NCBI GenBank assembly: GCA_018826545.1
Contig: JAHKAL010000053.1
Span: 1 to 19,254 of the forward strand
Source: Patescibacteria group bacterium
GTDB taxonomy: Bacteria > Patescibacteriota > Microgenomatia > UBA8517
Length of the DNA: 19,254 nucleotides
Direction: 5' to 3'
In this document: positions 7,659 to 15,836 of the stretch, in pieces
Position numbering within the stretch: position 1 is the stretch's first letter
Layout: each line of letters begins with the position of its first letter
Translations under genes and position numbers: made by a program
Notes under the pieces: model-generated
Databases searched by the model: none
What the model saw: the letters and a program-made list of their open reading frames with translations, nothing else
Told to the model about the DNA's origin: nothing

Positions 7659-9383
7659 TTATTTTTTCCACTTAGTTTTTTTAAATAAGAGAAGATATAA
7701 CAAAAATAGCCAAGAAACCAGAGAAATATAGTTACTAATTATCCTTACCGGCGTACTAAAAAGTTTTAAATATATATCATGTTTTCCATTCTGAACATCA
7801 ACGTACATTCTTCCCCACATTTCATCTTCAGAAATATAAGTTTTCGTTTCTTTACCATCAATGAATACTTTCCAATTGGGAAAATCAAAGATTCCAATTC
7901 TAATAACCGAAGATTCACTTTCTATTTCCGTTTGAAAACTTGCCCAATTAGTCCCTGTTTTAAATTCATAAACAGACCCTTCACCTTCTATAATCTCTGC
8001 TAAATTTTTTTGAGGTTCTTGAGGGGCCTGTATTACATCTTTTGGTAAATAATCATATATTCCTGCGGTCTGTTGAAGTTCCCAAGCAGCTCCTGTAAAT
8101 TTTTCTTGATCGGTCAAAGGGCCCATTTTCATCTTCTCAGGAGCGAAATAATTCCAATTTAAAAAAACTAATAACACTACAAGAAGAGGTAAAATAAACT
8201 TTTGGATTTTTCCTTTTAAAAATAATGTCAATGAACCGGCAATCAAAGAAAACGATAAAGTACCTAAGGTCAAAAATCTCCAAGGGAATTGAACAAACTT
8301 TAAAGGTGGAATTGCCTTCCAAATAAACGAAGATCTCAAGTGAGCCATAAAAGTTGAAATCCAACCAACAAGAAAGAATAATAAAATTATTAACGCTACC
8401 TCAGATATTTTTACCTTCTTTTTTTTGCCCTTCCTTAAATTAAAAATTACAAAAATAAGAAGAATAATCGACAGTATCCAGTGAATGTGGCCAATTTGAA
8501 ATGGCATTCCATCACCTTCAAGCCAAACAGATGGTCCATAGCCCCAAAACCTAGAAATTAATAATTGTTTTAAAGTTGCAAAATGAGCAATGTATTCAAA
8601 ATAACCAACAACAAGGGTATTTACCTGAACATATTTTTGCTCTAACACTGCAGGTATTGTAAAAAAGGCTGCCAGACCAAGTGCAAAAAGACCACTTACC
8701 AAAAAATCCTTAATTTTATCAAAAGCTTTCTCTCTTATTAAAAATAATAAGCACCATATGGCAAAAACCGGAGTAAAGATTAGAACCATTAAGTTGTGTG
8801 TTGTAAATAATAAAAACCAAGAAATGGAGAGTGATATTACATATTTAAATAGATTCTTCTTTTCTTTTATTAGTTTGTAGCCCACTAAAAGTATTAAAGG
8901 AAACCAACAAAAAGCCCAGGCCTCATTCATTGCGCCTCTAACATATACATCAACTGAACGGTAAGGTGCCCAAATATAAAAGATTGAAGAAATAACTCCA
9001 CCCCACCTACCAAAAAATTCTTTAGCCAAAAAATACATTGTAACCCCTGAAACAATAAATGAAAGTAAAAATGTTATTTTTACAGTACTAACAAAACTAA
9101 ATCCAATAAAGCGAAATATTTGTCCAACTAGATATGGAAAGGGTGGATAAAAATTAAAAAGAGGAAAACCAAAACCGTAACCCATATCAGGGACCCATCT
9201 ACAAGGAATCTGTCCATCTAAAAAACATTTTTCAAGTTCTAGTTGTCTCATCATCTGGAGATCATCATGCATATTGAAGTACCCCGATAAAAGAAGATAT
9301 CTACCAGCAAGTAGGGAAAACAGTAAAACAATTACTATTGGCAGAAAATTTGGAGACTTAACAATCTTTTTAAAAAACTTCAT
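7659..9383 (-). CDS. PTPS-related / YfhO-like membrane protein
   Basis: A 574-residue polytopic protein. Residues 33-81 hold an external loop with NMHDDLQMMRQLE (H39, D40, D41), then IPCRWVPDMGYGFGFPLFNFYPP, the diagnostic block of the membrane family named '6-pyruvoyl-tetrahydropterin synthase-related'; despite the name this is a GT-C-like membrane protein family, not a pterin enzyme. Around ten helices follow, then a beta-rich extracytoplasmic domain (about 425-545) with FPNWKVFIDGKE and NGKHDIYLKLFSTPVR, and a last helix before a basic tail (KKTKWKK). The C-terminal part resembles the ends of YfhO-type proteins, which fits the YfhO-like gene at the left edge. A role in transferring sugars from polyprenyl-phosphate donors outside the membrane is inference. 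ATG start, 43 nt after the stop of the upstream gene; the gap is AT-rich. Confidence 0.85.
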   Translation of the reverse strand: MKFFKKIVKSPNFLPIVIVLLFSLLAGRYLLLSGYFNMHDDLQMMRQLELEKCFLDGQIPCRWVPDMGYGFGFPLFNFYPPFPYLVGQIFRFIGFSFVSTVKITFLLSFIVSGVTMYFLAKEFFGRWGGVISSIFYIWAPYRSVDVYVRGAMNEAWAFCWFPLILLVGYKLIKEKKNLFKYVISLSISWFLLFTTHNLMVLIFTPVFAIWCLLFLIREKAFDKIKDFLVSGLFALGLAAFFTIPAVLEQKYVQVNTLVVGYFEYIAHFATLKQLLISRFWGYGPSVWLEGDGMPFQIGHIHWILSIILLIFVIFNLRKGKKKKVKISEVALIILLFFLVGWISTFMAHLRSSFIWKAIPPLKFVQFPWRFLTLGTLSFSLIAGSLTLFLKGKIQKFILPLLVVLLVFLNWNYFAPEKMKMGPLTDQEKFTGAAWELQQTAGIYDYLPKDVIQAPQEPQKNLAEIIEGEGSVYEFKTGTNWASFQTEIESESSVIRIGIFDFPNWKVFIDGKETKTYISEDEMWGRMYVDVQNGKHDIYLKLFSTPVRIISNYISLVSWLFLLYLLLFKKTKWKK

Positions 9384-9426
9384 ATTATAAATTATATTAT
9401 GAAATGAAGAATTATTAATTAACAGA

Positions 9427-10983
9427 TTATTTGATTACTTCAAAAAGATATAAAGAATCTCTTGGACCAAATTGGACATATTCTCTTAATCCTTCAGGCC
9501 TAAAAGCTTTTGGATATGCTGCAATCAAAGAAAGTCCTTCTTTTTCATAATTTTCTATTTCCATTCTAGAACTATTAACCACAAGATAGACTTTATCTTT
9601 GGCTTTTATGGCATTCTTAAGCTCTGTTGGAACTTTAGTGATATTTAAACCAATACCAATTATTGTTACTTTTGGAACATTTTGTAAATAAATTTCTAAT
9701 CCATCAGGTAAAGTCCCAAAATAACCTTCAGTTCCAATAATAATATTTTCATCAGGAAAATTTAGTTTTTCTTCTTTTATTAAATCAGATATTTCTTTTA
9801 TTCCATATCCAGAAGTCCATTCCTCCAAATATCCAGATCTTTCACTTCTCGGAAGTGGAGCATTTTCTAAATCATTTAATAATAAATAATTAAACTTAAC
9901 CGATAAAAATATAAAAAATAACACGAAAAAAACTGAAATTTTCTCAATTAAGTGTTTTTTTGTTAGAAAAGCTGAAGCCGAAAGAATGACTAAAAAAGGA
10001 ATAGTAAACAAAACATAACGAGCTGTAATAACTTTGGCGAATTCGGATTGAACTAAAATTGGAAATATAAACCAGATAAAAATTAATAAATATTCTTTTT
10101 TGAATTTCTCAAAAGAAGCAGATAAACCAATCAACGCTAAAATTAATAGCGGCCATGGTCCCATTATCCCAATCCATTCGAAAGATTTATCAATAAAAAA
10201 AATAAAAGGATCTCTTGGATTCGTCCATAAATGACTAAGTGGAAAAACATAATCCATATTCCTAGAACCAATTAAATTAAAATTAGGACCCAACCTTAAA
10301 AGGTTATACATGCCATATGCAATTAAATAACAAAAAATAAATATTCCGATTAATTTAATTAAATGAAAAATCTTTTCTTTAAATTTTTTTGGCCAGTTAG
10401 ATAAAATCCAGGTGGTTGGAATTAAAATTGAAAAAAATAGTGCTGGCGATTTAGTCAGCAATGCTCCACCTAATAGAAATCCCGTAATCATAGTTAAATC
10501 AAGCTTTAATTTCTTTGCGGCAAGTATTGAAAATGCAAACACCCAAATACCAAAAAGAGAAAGAAGCGAATCAACCAAAGCCATTCGATCAAAGAAAAAG
10601 GTAAAAGGAGAAATTAAATACAAAAAGGTTGAAAGAAGAGATACTTTTTTTGATTTAAATAAAATATAACTTGCAACAAATACTCCAATACTTGTTCCAA
10701 TTCCTGAAATAACTGAGAAGAATCTTGCAGCAAACAAAGGATCATTAAATAATTTCAAAAAAGGAATTATAGACCACATATAAAGAGGTTGTTTGCCATC
10801 CGTTAAAGGTAAAAATCTTAAAGTAGATTCAGCTCTCATTATTTGCGCCCACCTAACATAGATAGCTTCGTCAACAAAAACTGGTAGGTAAGTTAATTTA
10901 TTTATCCTAAGTAAAAAGCCAATGATAAGAAGTGTAAATAGTACAAGAATAACCCAAAACCATTCTTTTATTATTTTCTTCAT
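9427..10983 (-). CDS. GT-C glycosyltransferase, GT39/ArnT-like (PMT_2)
   Basis: A 518-residue multi-spanning protein. The first helix (about 9-28) is followed by VFVDEAIYVRWAQ (D38, E39), the acidic 'DE' loop that supplies the catalytic acid/base in PMT/ArnT-type enzymes, and by DGKQPLYMW (about 62-70), the companion 'ppLy' block. Around ten helices follow, and the last 140 residues form a soluble, presumably external domain (NIIIGTEGYFGTLPDG, VYLVVNSSRME). These enzymes take sugar from a polyprenyl-phosphate donor and move it to lipid, glycan or protein outside the cytoplasmic membrane. The donor could come from the ALG5-like enzyme encoded directly upstream, 7 nt away, which supports a donor-user pair. 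Acceptor unknown. Confidence 0.87.
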   Translation of the reverse strand: MKKIIKEWFWVILVLFTLLIIGFLLRINKLTYLPVFVDEAIYVRWAQIMRAESTLRFLPLTDGKQPLYMWSIIPFLKLFNDPLFAARFFSVISGIGTSIGVFVASYILFKSKKVSLLSTFLYLISPFTFFFDRMALVDSLLSLFGIWVFAFSILAAKKLKLDLTMITGFLLGGALLTKSPALFFSILIPTTWILSNWPKKFKEKIFHLIKLIGIFIFCYLIAYGMYNLLRLGPNFNLIGSRNMDYVFPLSHLWTNPRDPFIFFIDKSFEWIGIMGPWPLLILALIGLSASFEKFKKEYLLIFIWFIFPILVQSEFAKVITARYVLFTIPFLVILSASAFLTKKHLIEKISVFFVLFFIFLSVKFNYLLLNDLENAPLPRSERSGYLEEWTSGYGIKEISDLIKEEKLNFPDENIIIGTEGYFGTLPDGLEIYLQNVPKVTIIGIGLNITKVPTELKNAIKAKDKVYLVVNSSRMEIENYEKEGLSLIAAYPKAFRPEGLREYVQFGPRDSLYLFEVIK

Positions 10984-10990
10984 TTGTAAA

Positions 10991-11731
10991 TTATTTATAC
11001 CTACCTAAAAATGCGTTCATTCTAACTGTCAATAAATCTTTCAATCCCTCTATAGAATCTCTTAAGGGATTGATTCTCTCTGTTTCTTTATGTATCCAAT
11101 TAACTGCAACTTGAGCAACTTTTAATTTCTGTTTTCTTGCTATATATAATATCTCCAAATCAAACCCTGCTGTTACATGTGAACCAGCTCTTGCTTTTTT
11201 CTCAGTAAATATTTTCATCTTCTTAAAAATCTTACTAGAAGCCTCTTTCTTAAAAGCTTTAAATCCACACTGAGTATCTTTATAGGGAAGCCTCAAAATA
11301 ATAAATCTAAGTAAAGTAAAACCATATGCCATCAACTTCCTAATCAAAGGTGCACCTTTTCTTCCTTTTCTAACACCGATTACAATATCATATCCTTCTT
11401 TAAATCTAGGTAATAATTTTTCTATTTCATATATTGGAGTTGCCTGATCCAAGTCAGTAAATAGGACAATGTCACCTTTAGTTTTTAGCATTCCTGCAAT
11501 GACTGTTCCACCTTTTCCCCTATGTGGTTCAGTAATTACTCTAAACCCACTATTACTTTCTGCAAACTTTCGTAAAAGTTTTAAAGTTAAATCTTCTGAA
11601 CCATCATCCACTAAAAGTACTTCCCAAGGATAAATTTGTTTTTGTAAATATTCTTTTACTTGTTCCAAACAGCCATCCTTTATATTTTTTTCTTCATTAT
11701 AGGCAGGTATAATAATTGATAATTTTTCCAT
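10991..11731 (-). CDS. GT2 polyprenyl-phosphate glycosyltransferase, ALG5-like
   Basis: A 246-residue GT-A enzyme expected to move glucose (or a related hexose) from UDP-sugar to undecaprenyl- or another polyprenyl-phosphate on the cytoplasmic side. Motifs: IIPAYNEE (7-14), VDDGSED (41-47), HRGKGGTV (70-77), DLDQATP (93-99, the metal-binding D-x-D) and DTQCGFKAF (152-160). The HRGKGG and DTQCGFK set matches the ALG5/dolichyl-phosphate beta-glucosyltransferase branch more closely than DPM1. Residues 131-150 are hydrophobic and may dip into the membrane, but there are no C-terminal spanning helices. It lies between two GT-C genes that probably use such donors. ATG start; 31-nt AT-rich gap upstream. 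Sugar identity is inferred from the family only. Confidence 0.9.
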   Translation of the reverse strand: MEKLSIIIPAYNEEKNIKDGCLEQVKEYLQKQIYPWEVLLVDDGSEDLTLKLLRKFAESNSGFRVITEPHRGKGGTVIAGMLKTKGDIVLFTDLDQATPIYEIEKLLPRFKEGYDIVIGVRKGRKGAPLIRKLMAYGFTLLRFIILRLPYKDTQCGFKAFKKEASSKIFKKMKIFTEKKARAGSHVTAGFDLEILYIARKQKLKVAQVAVNWIHKETERINPLRDSIEGLKDLLTVRMNAFLGRYK

Positions 11732-11762
11732 ATTAATCTTTAATTATATCTAAAAAAACTAA

Positions 11763-13262
11763 TTAAATTCGAATTCTTTTTTGTATAGTAATTCCACCGA
11801 AATGGTTTTCTTCAATAATATCACCAATTCCCTTTTGCCTTGAAAGCCAAGCTTCAAGTCTTTCTGGATGTTGGGAATCATTTTCGTAAACAGTATAAAG
11901 CAAATCCACATTTTCAAATTTTAGGTTATTAAACCCGCCTTTAAATGACTTCCATTTAAATAAATAGTCATATGCATACGAAATTACAGGTGGAACATAA
12001 ATATCAACATTAAATAATTTTTCTTCAGAGTCTTCAAATATCCAATCTACTACCTGCAATTCATTTTTTAGAGCAACACTTCCAGTACTGTCTACTTTAT
12101 CTTTCAACTTAAATCTGATTACTGGAAAGTTGTTTAGTAAAAACACGATTACAAAAAGAACTACCAGCAATTTACCTAAAATATTTTTCCAGATTTTTCC
12201 TAAAACAAGAGAAACAAGTAAGATGAAAATCAATAAATAGCCAGTCATATAATATTCATACAAAACAGTGTCGTTTCCTTGAAAAAAAAGAAGACCAACA
12301 ATAGGAGAAAATAAAACAATCAATACTACTTTTACATATTTATTCTTCCAAAGATCTTTTGCAAAAAACAAAAATCCCAATACCAAAAAGGACATTAATA
12401 ATATCTCCAGTTTTTGTCTTGAATGAAATAATGTTTTTGAAAAAACTTCATAATAATAAACTATTCTAGCCTCAAATAAAGATTCCGTTGGAAAAGTAAA
12501 GCTTTTTTCGGAAACAAACGACTTAAAAAAATTATTTCTTAATATTCCACCGTGCCTTAAATCAAACAGTAAAAGTGGAGCAAAAGTCAAAAAAAACAAA
12601 AATAGCGAAATAAGTAATCTTTTTAAATCTGGTCTATTCTTCCAATTTAATAAAAGGAAAATGAAAATTGCCAAAAAATAATAAAGTTCTCCAGATGAAC
12701 CAAAATTGAAAAGTGAAAGACCAGAAATTAATGCAATTATCTCCCATCCATATTTTTTATTATCAATAACCCTAAACATTCCAAGGATTAAAAACATAGA
12801 TAATAAAAACATTGGAGTGGGATTTGATAACCATCTAGAAGCCATTACCATATTAAATGAAAAAGAAGCAATGACTACTGCGACAAGACTAACAATCTTA
12901 TCTTTTTGTATCTTTTCAACCAATAAATAAAGTAAATATATTGAAAGAGTAGACAAAAAAGCCAAAAATACCGCAGGATAAACTGGATTACCCCCACCTA
13001 ATAAATAAAATGGAGTAATTAAGTAGTAGTAATAAGGTCCCCTGAAAATTCCGGCAATACCGGTTGTCGGACCTATCAAAAAAAATTTGCCGTTATGCCA
13101 CAAGTCCCAAATAACCAAAGCATCCCTCCCCTGGTCATAATAAAATCCAAGCAAATCATTGACTCTATAAACTCTAACAATAAAAGATAGAGCTAAAACA
13201 ATAATTAAAAGAAGTTTTTCAAAATGAAATTTATTAAAATACTTTATTATCTTTCTGAGCAT
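11763..13262 (-). CDS. GT-C glycosyltransferase, ArnT-like paralogue A
   Basis: A 499-residue membrane protein with about ten helices and a soluble C-terminal tail (from about residue 390). The first external loop carries YYDQGRDA (D43, D47), followed by LIGPTTGIAGIFRGPYYYYL at residues 62-81, then SRWLSNPTP (142-150) and FDLRHGG (233-239). The same set occurs in the gene at 14232-15836, so the two are paralogues of a PMT_2-related GT-C family. The acidic pair in the first loop is the expected catalytic site, using a polyprenyl-phosphate sugar outside the membrane. The ATG lies inside the end of the DHH phosphoesterase gene (29-nt overlap); no later Met gives the first membrane helix, so this start is retained. 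Acceptor unknown. Confidence 0.87.
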   Translation of the reverse strand: MLRKIIKYFNKFHFEKLLLIIVLALSFIVRVYRVNDLLGFYYDQGRDALVIWDLWHNGKFFLIGPTTGIAGIFRGPYYYYLITPFYLLGGGNPVYPAVFLAFLSTLSIYLLYLLVEKIQKDKIVSLVAVVIASFSFNMVMASRWLSNPTPMFLLSMFLILGMFRVIDNKKYGWEIIALISGLSLFNFGSSGELYYFLAIFIFLLLNWKNRPDLKRLLISLFLFFLTFAPLLLFDLRHGGILRNNFFKSFVSEKSFTFPTESLFEARIVYYYEVFSKTLFHSRQKLEILLMSFLVLGFLFFAKDLWKNKYVKVVLIVLFSPIVGLLFFQGNDTVLYEYYMTGYLLIFILLVSLVLGKIWKNILGKLLVVLFVIVFLLNNFPVIRFKLKDKVDSTGSVALKNELQVVDWIFEDSEEKLFNVDIYVPPVISYAYDYLFKWKSFKGGFNNLKFENVDLLYTVYENDSQHPERLEAWLSRQKGIGDIIEENHFGGITIQKRIRI

Positions 13263-14235
13263 ATTTTTCTACTACTTGCAACACCCTTTTAACAGCTTCG
13301 TCAAAATCTTTATTTCTAATTGTTGCACCTGCAGCAGATTTATGTCCACCTCCACCCAATCCTTCCGCTACTTTTGAAACATCAAAATCTTTTTTAGATC
13401 GAAAACTTATCTTTAAAATATTTTCTTCTTCTTCAATCATTACGAAGCCAAAATCTGCACCTTTAATTACCGGGCAAAACATACTGGCTGCAATTTCTTT
13501 AGAACTGACTGGTTTCTGATAATCTTTAAATACATTAAAAGGTACCGCAGAATATACAAACCTATTTTTTTCATCAAATTCCATCCTTTTAATAATTTCT
13601 TCCCAGAATTTTAATTTATTAAAAGAGTAGTTCCTATAAATATGTAGTATGATATTGTCTTTATCTGCACCTTTTTCCATTAACTCTCTTGCAACCTCCA
13701 TTGTTTGAGACGTAACATTTGGATACTCAAAAATCCCCGTATCGCCAATTATTCCTGCTAACAAATTTTCGGAAATTGTATTTGTAAATTTAATCTTCCA
13801 ATCTTTGAATAACAAATATACTAATTCTGCAGTCGAGCTAACTTTATCGTCTATAAGATTAATATCTCCAAATTGTTTTGAAGTTATGTGATGATCTATC
13901 AAAATTGTTTTAATATTTGGTTTTTTAATTTGGTCAAAACCAGTCACCATATCCCAATTGGCGGAATCTAGAACCAAAAAGATATTCCATTTACTAAAAT
14001 CAAATTTACTAAAATCAACTTTCTCTACTACCTTGGAATGTGGTAAAAAAATATTTTCTTCTGTCAACTTATTGGGACAAATTACCTTTACTTCCTTTTT
14101 AAAACTTACTAATAATTCATAAAAAGCCAAGGCACTACCAACACTATCAGGGTCAGGACTTCTGTGAACATTGATTAATATTTTTTTAGCTTTTTTCAGA
14201 GCTTTAAAAATCTTTCTTGAATCTTTGTATTTCAT
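13234..14235 (-). CDS. nrnA: DHH/DHHA1 phosphoesterase, NrnA-like
   Basis: Soluble 333-residue phosphoesterase with the size and two-domain plan of NrnA (nano-RNase / pAp phosphatase; some relatives hydrolyse cyclic-di-AMP products). All key metal-binding motifs are visible: NVHRSPDPDSVGSA (H24, D28, D30), LVLDSA (D90), LIDHH (D114, H115, H116) and GIIGDTG (D165). The C-terminal DHHA1 substrate-binding domain has SFRSK (278-282) and LGGGGHKSAAG (293-303). It is therefore probably active. What is odd is its place: it lies between two paralogous GT-C genes, overlapping the upstream one by ATGA and the downstream one by 29 nt, so it is translationally embedded in a glycan operon. It may be a housekeeping passenger or may recycle a phosphorylated by-product; the sequence does not decide. 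Confidence 0.92.
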   Translation of the reverse strand: MKYKDSRKIFKALKKAKKILINVHRSPDPDSVGSALAFYELLVSFKKEVKVICPNKLTEENIFLPHSKVVEKVDFSKFDFSKWNIFLVLDSANWDMVTGFDQIKKPNIKTILIDHHITSKQFGDINLIDDKVSSTAELVYLLFKDWKIKFTNTISENLLAGIIGDTGIFEYPNVTSQTMEVARELMEKGADKDNIILHIYRNYSFNKLKFWEEIIKRMEFDEKNRFVYSAVPFNVFKDYQKPVSSKEIAASMFCPVIKGADFGFVMIEEEENILKISFRSKKDFDVSKVAEGLGGGGHKSAAGATIRNKDFDEAVKRVLQVVEKYAQKDNKVF

Positions 14236-15836
14236 TTGATGTGAATTAATTTATAGAGAGTTACTCCAAAAACATTCCATTCATTTTCTACTTTGCTCCA
14301 ACCGAAATTTGCAACCTCTGCTTTAGGACTATTATTTGGATTACATTTTTCTTTTTCCATCTCGCATACTACAAAAAGTTGTTCTTTAACTGTTTCTTCA
14401 AATCTTTGTGCATCAATATCAGTAACAGGTAATTTCATCTTCTCTAAAAAATATTGATACCCATCTTCATAATTTCTTTCTGCAATAACTGCTAAATTAA
14501 AAGGTTGACCATTGTATTCATCTTTAATCTTTTCCGCAACTTCAATGCTCCTTTGCATTTGTCTATTTGGTGGGTATTTTAAAGGGTTTTCAAAAAGATT
14601 ATATAAAACCAAAATAGAAAAAATTAGCCATACAATTATTTTTCTATATTTACTCAAATTTTTTTGTACACTTGCAAAAATATAGCCCACCAACATAAAA
14701 GGTGCAGGAAAGAAAAATCCATAATAGTGATCATATATCTCTTGTTTGTATATTCCTAAACCGATAAAGGCAGTAAATAACCAAACAAGAATTAGTAAAT
14801 AACCTGAGTATTCGTAACCCTTCATCTTCTTTCTATTTCTAAAAACGAAAAATACTCCAATTAATAAAATTACCATTGTTATTTCGCCCATTAATTCATT
14901 TTTCCCTGATAAAAGCCTCGTAAAAACTTTAGCTGTAACTTTTGGAACTTTTGGTATAGCAGTCCAAGGTCTTGCTGAAACTGTTGTTTGTCTTTCGGTA
15001 AAAAACTTCTTCATCGAAGAAGTATTTCTCCAACCATGTCTTGCGTCAAAGATTACTAAAGGTGACATTAAGAAAACAAAAAACGAAAGAGAAAACAATG
15101 AATATTTAAACAAATTTCTTCTTTTTTCCATTTCCTCAATATAATTTTTTGAATCTTTTTTTTGTTTTTTAATCTTAATCTTTAGTAAAGTAAGAATGTA
15201 AAAAACAGCAAAAACAGGTAATAATAAAAGACCCAAATAATGAGACTGAAGCATAAATGCAAAAGAAATTGAAAGTGGGATAAACCATTTAAATTCTTCT
15301 TTTTTCCACACTCTCCATAAAGAATAAATACAGATTATTGAAAAAAAAGGCATTATATTAGGATTCCAGGAAGATCTGGAATAAATTATTACAGTGGGTG
15401 CTATTGCATATAAAAATGAAGATGCTAATGCCGCTTTAATTCCAAACCACTGTCTTGAAATTAGATAAATAAGAAAAATAGTTAAAATACCCAACAGAGC
15501 AACCTGCACTGCAGGTCCAACTGGAGAATAGTTAGCCAAAAAAAGTGCTGGAGCCATTAAATAATAATAAAGTGGACCTAAGTACATATTCCCAATAGAT
15601 GTACCTGGACCTACCAAGATTAAATCTCTGTAAACCAATAATCTTCTTACGATAATTACATCTCGGCCCTCATCTCCTAAAAAGGTTAAATATTGATCGA
15701 TTTTGTAAAGCCTAAAAAATGAACCTATTAATAAAATTGATAAAATCAATACAAACTCCCATGGATTTTTTTTAATCCATAAGAGATAAATATTAATTAA
15801 AGATTTTATTTTTTTGAAAATTTTATTTCTTTCCAT
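14232..15836 (-). CDS. GT-C glycosyltransferase, ArnT-like paralogue B
   Basis: A 534-residue polytopic protein, paralogue of the gene at 11763-13262. The first helix (about 27-42) is followed by FLGDEGRDV (D55, E56, D59), LVGPGTSIGNMYLGPLYYYL at 74-93, SRSSWNPN (153-160) and FDARHGW (263-269). A lysine-rich cytoplasmic loop (about 219-242) separates membrane halves, and a soluble tail starts at about residue 425. The DEGRD form keeps the classical Asp-Glu pair of PMT/ArnT-like enzymes, whereas paralogue A has DQGRD. It would act outside the membrane with a polyprenyl-phosphate sugar, plausibly made by the DPM1-like enzyme encoded directly upstream, whose gene end overlaps its start by 31 nt. 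It overlaps the DHH gene by ATGA. Confidence 0.88.
   Translation of the reverse strand: MERNKIFKKIKSLINIYLLWIKKNPWEFVLILSILLIGSFFRLYKIDQYLTFLGDEGRDVIIVRRLLVYRDLILVGPGTSIGNMYLGPLYYYLMAPALFLANYSPVGPAVQVALLGILTIFLIYLISRQWFGIKAALASSFLYAIAPTVIIYSRSSWNPNIMPFFSIICIYSLWRVWKKEEFKWFIPLSISFAFMLQSHYLGLLLLPVFAVFYILTLLKIKIKKQKKDSKNYIEEMEKRRNLFKYSLFSLSFFVFLMSPLVIFDARHGWRNTSSMKKFFTERQTTVSARPWTAIPKVPKVTAKVFTRLLSGKNELMGEITMVILLIGVFFVFRNRKKMKGYEYSGYLLILVWLFTAFIGLGIYKQEIYDHYYGFFFPAPFMLVGYIFASVQKNLSKYRKIIVWLIFSILVLYNLFENPLKYPPNRQMQRSIEVAEKIKDEYNGQPFNLAVIAERNYEDGYQYFLEKMKLPVTDIDAQRFEETVKEQLFVVCEMEKEKCNPNNSPKAEVANFGWSKVENEWNVFGVTLYKLIHIK

Noticed and set aside
7659..9383. A pterin-biosynthesis enzyme, as the family name '6-pyruvoyl-tetrahydropterin synthase-related' would imply
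   Set aside because: The protein is an integral membrane protein throughout and has none of the small soluble PTPS fold or its zinc-binding histidine triad.
9384..9396. TATAAT-like sequences on the minus strand just before the gene starting at 9383
   Set aside because: No -35 box at a useful distance, and the surrounding gap is almost pure A/T, so the match is expected by chance; the gap is too short to claim a separate promoter.
11743..11748. TATAAT on the minus strand upstream of the ALG5-like gene
   Set aside because: No recognisable -35 or extended -10 element accompanies it; chance match in AT-rich sequence.
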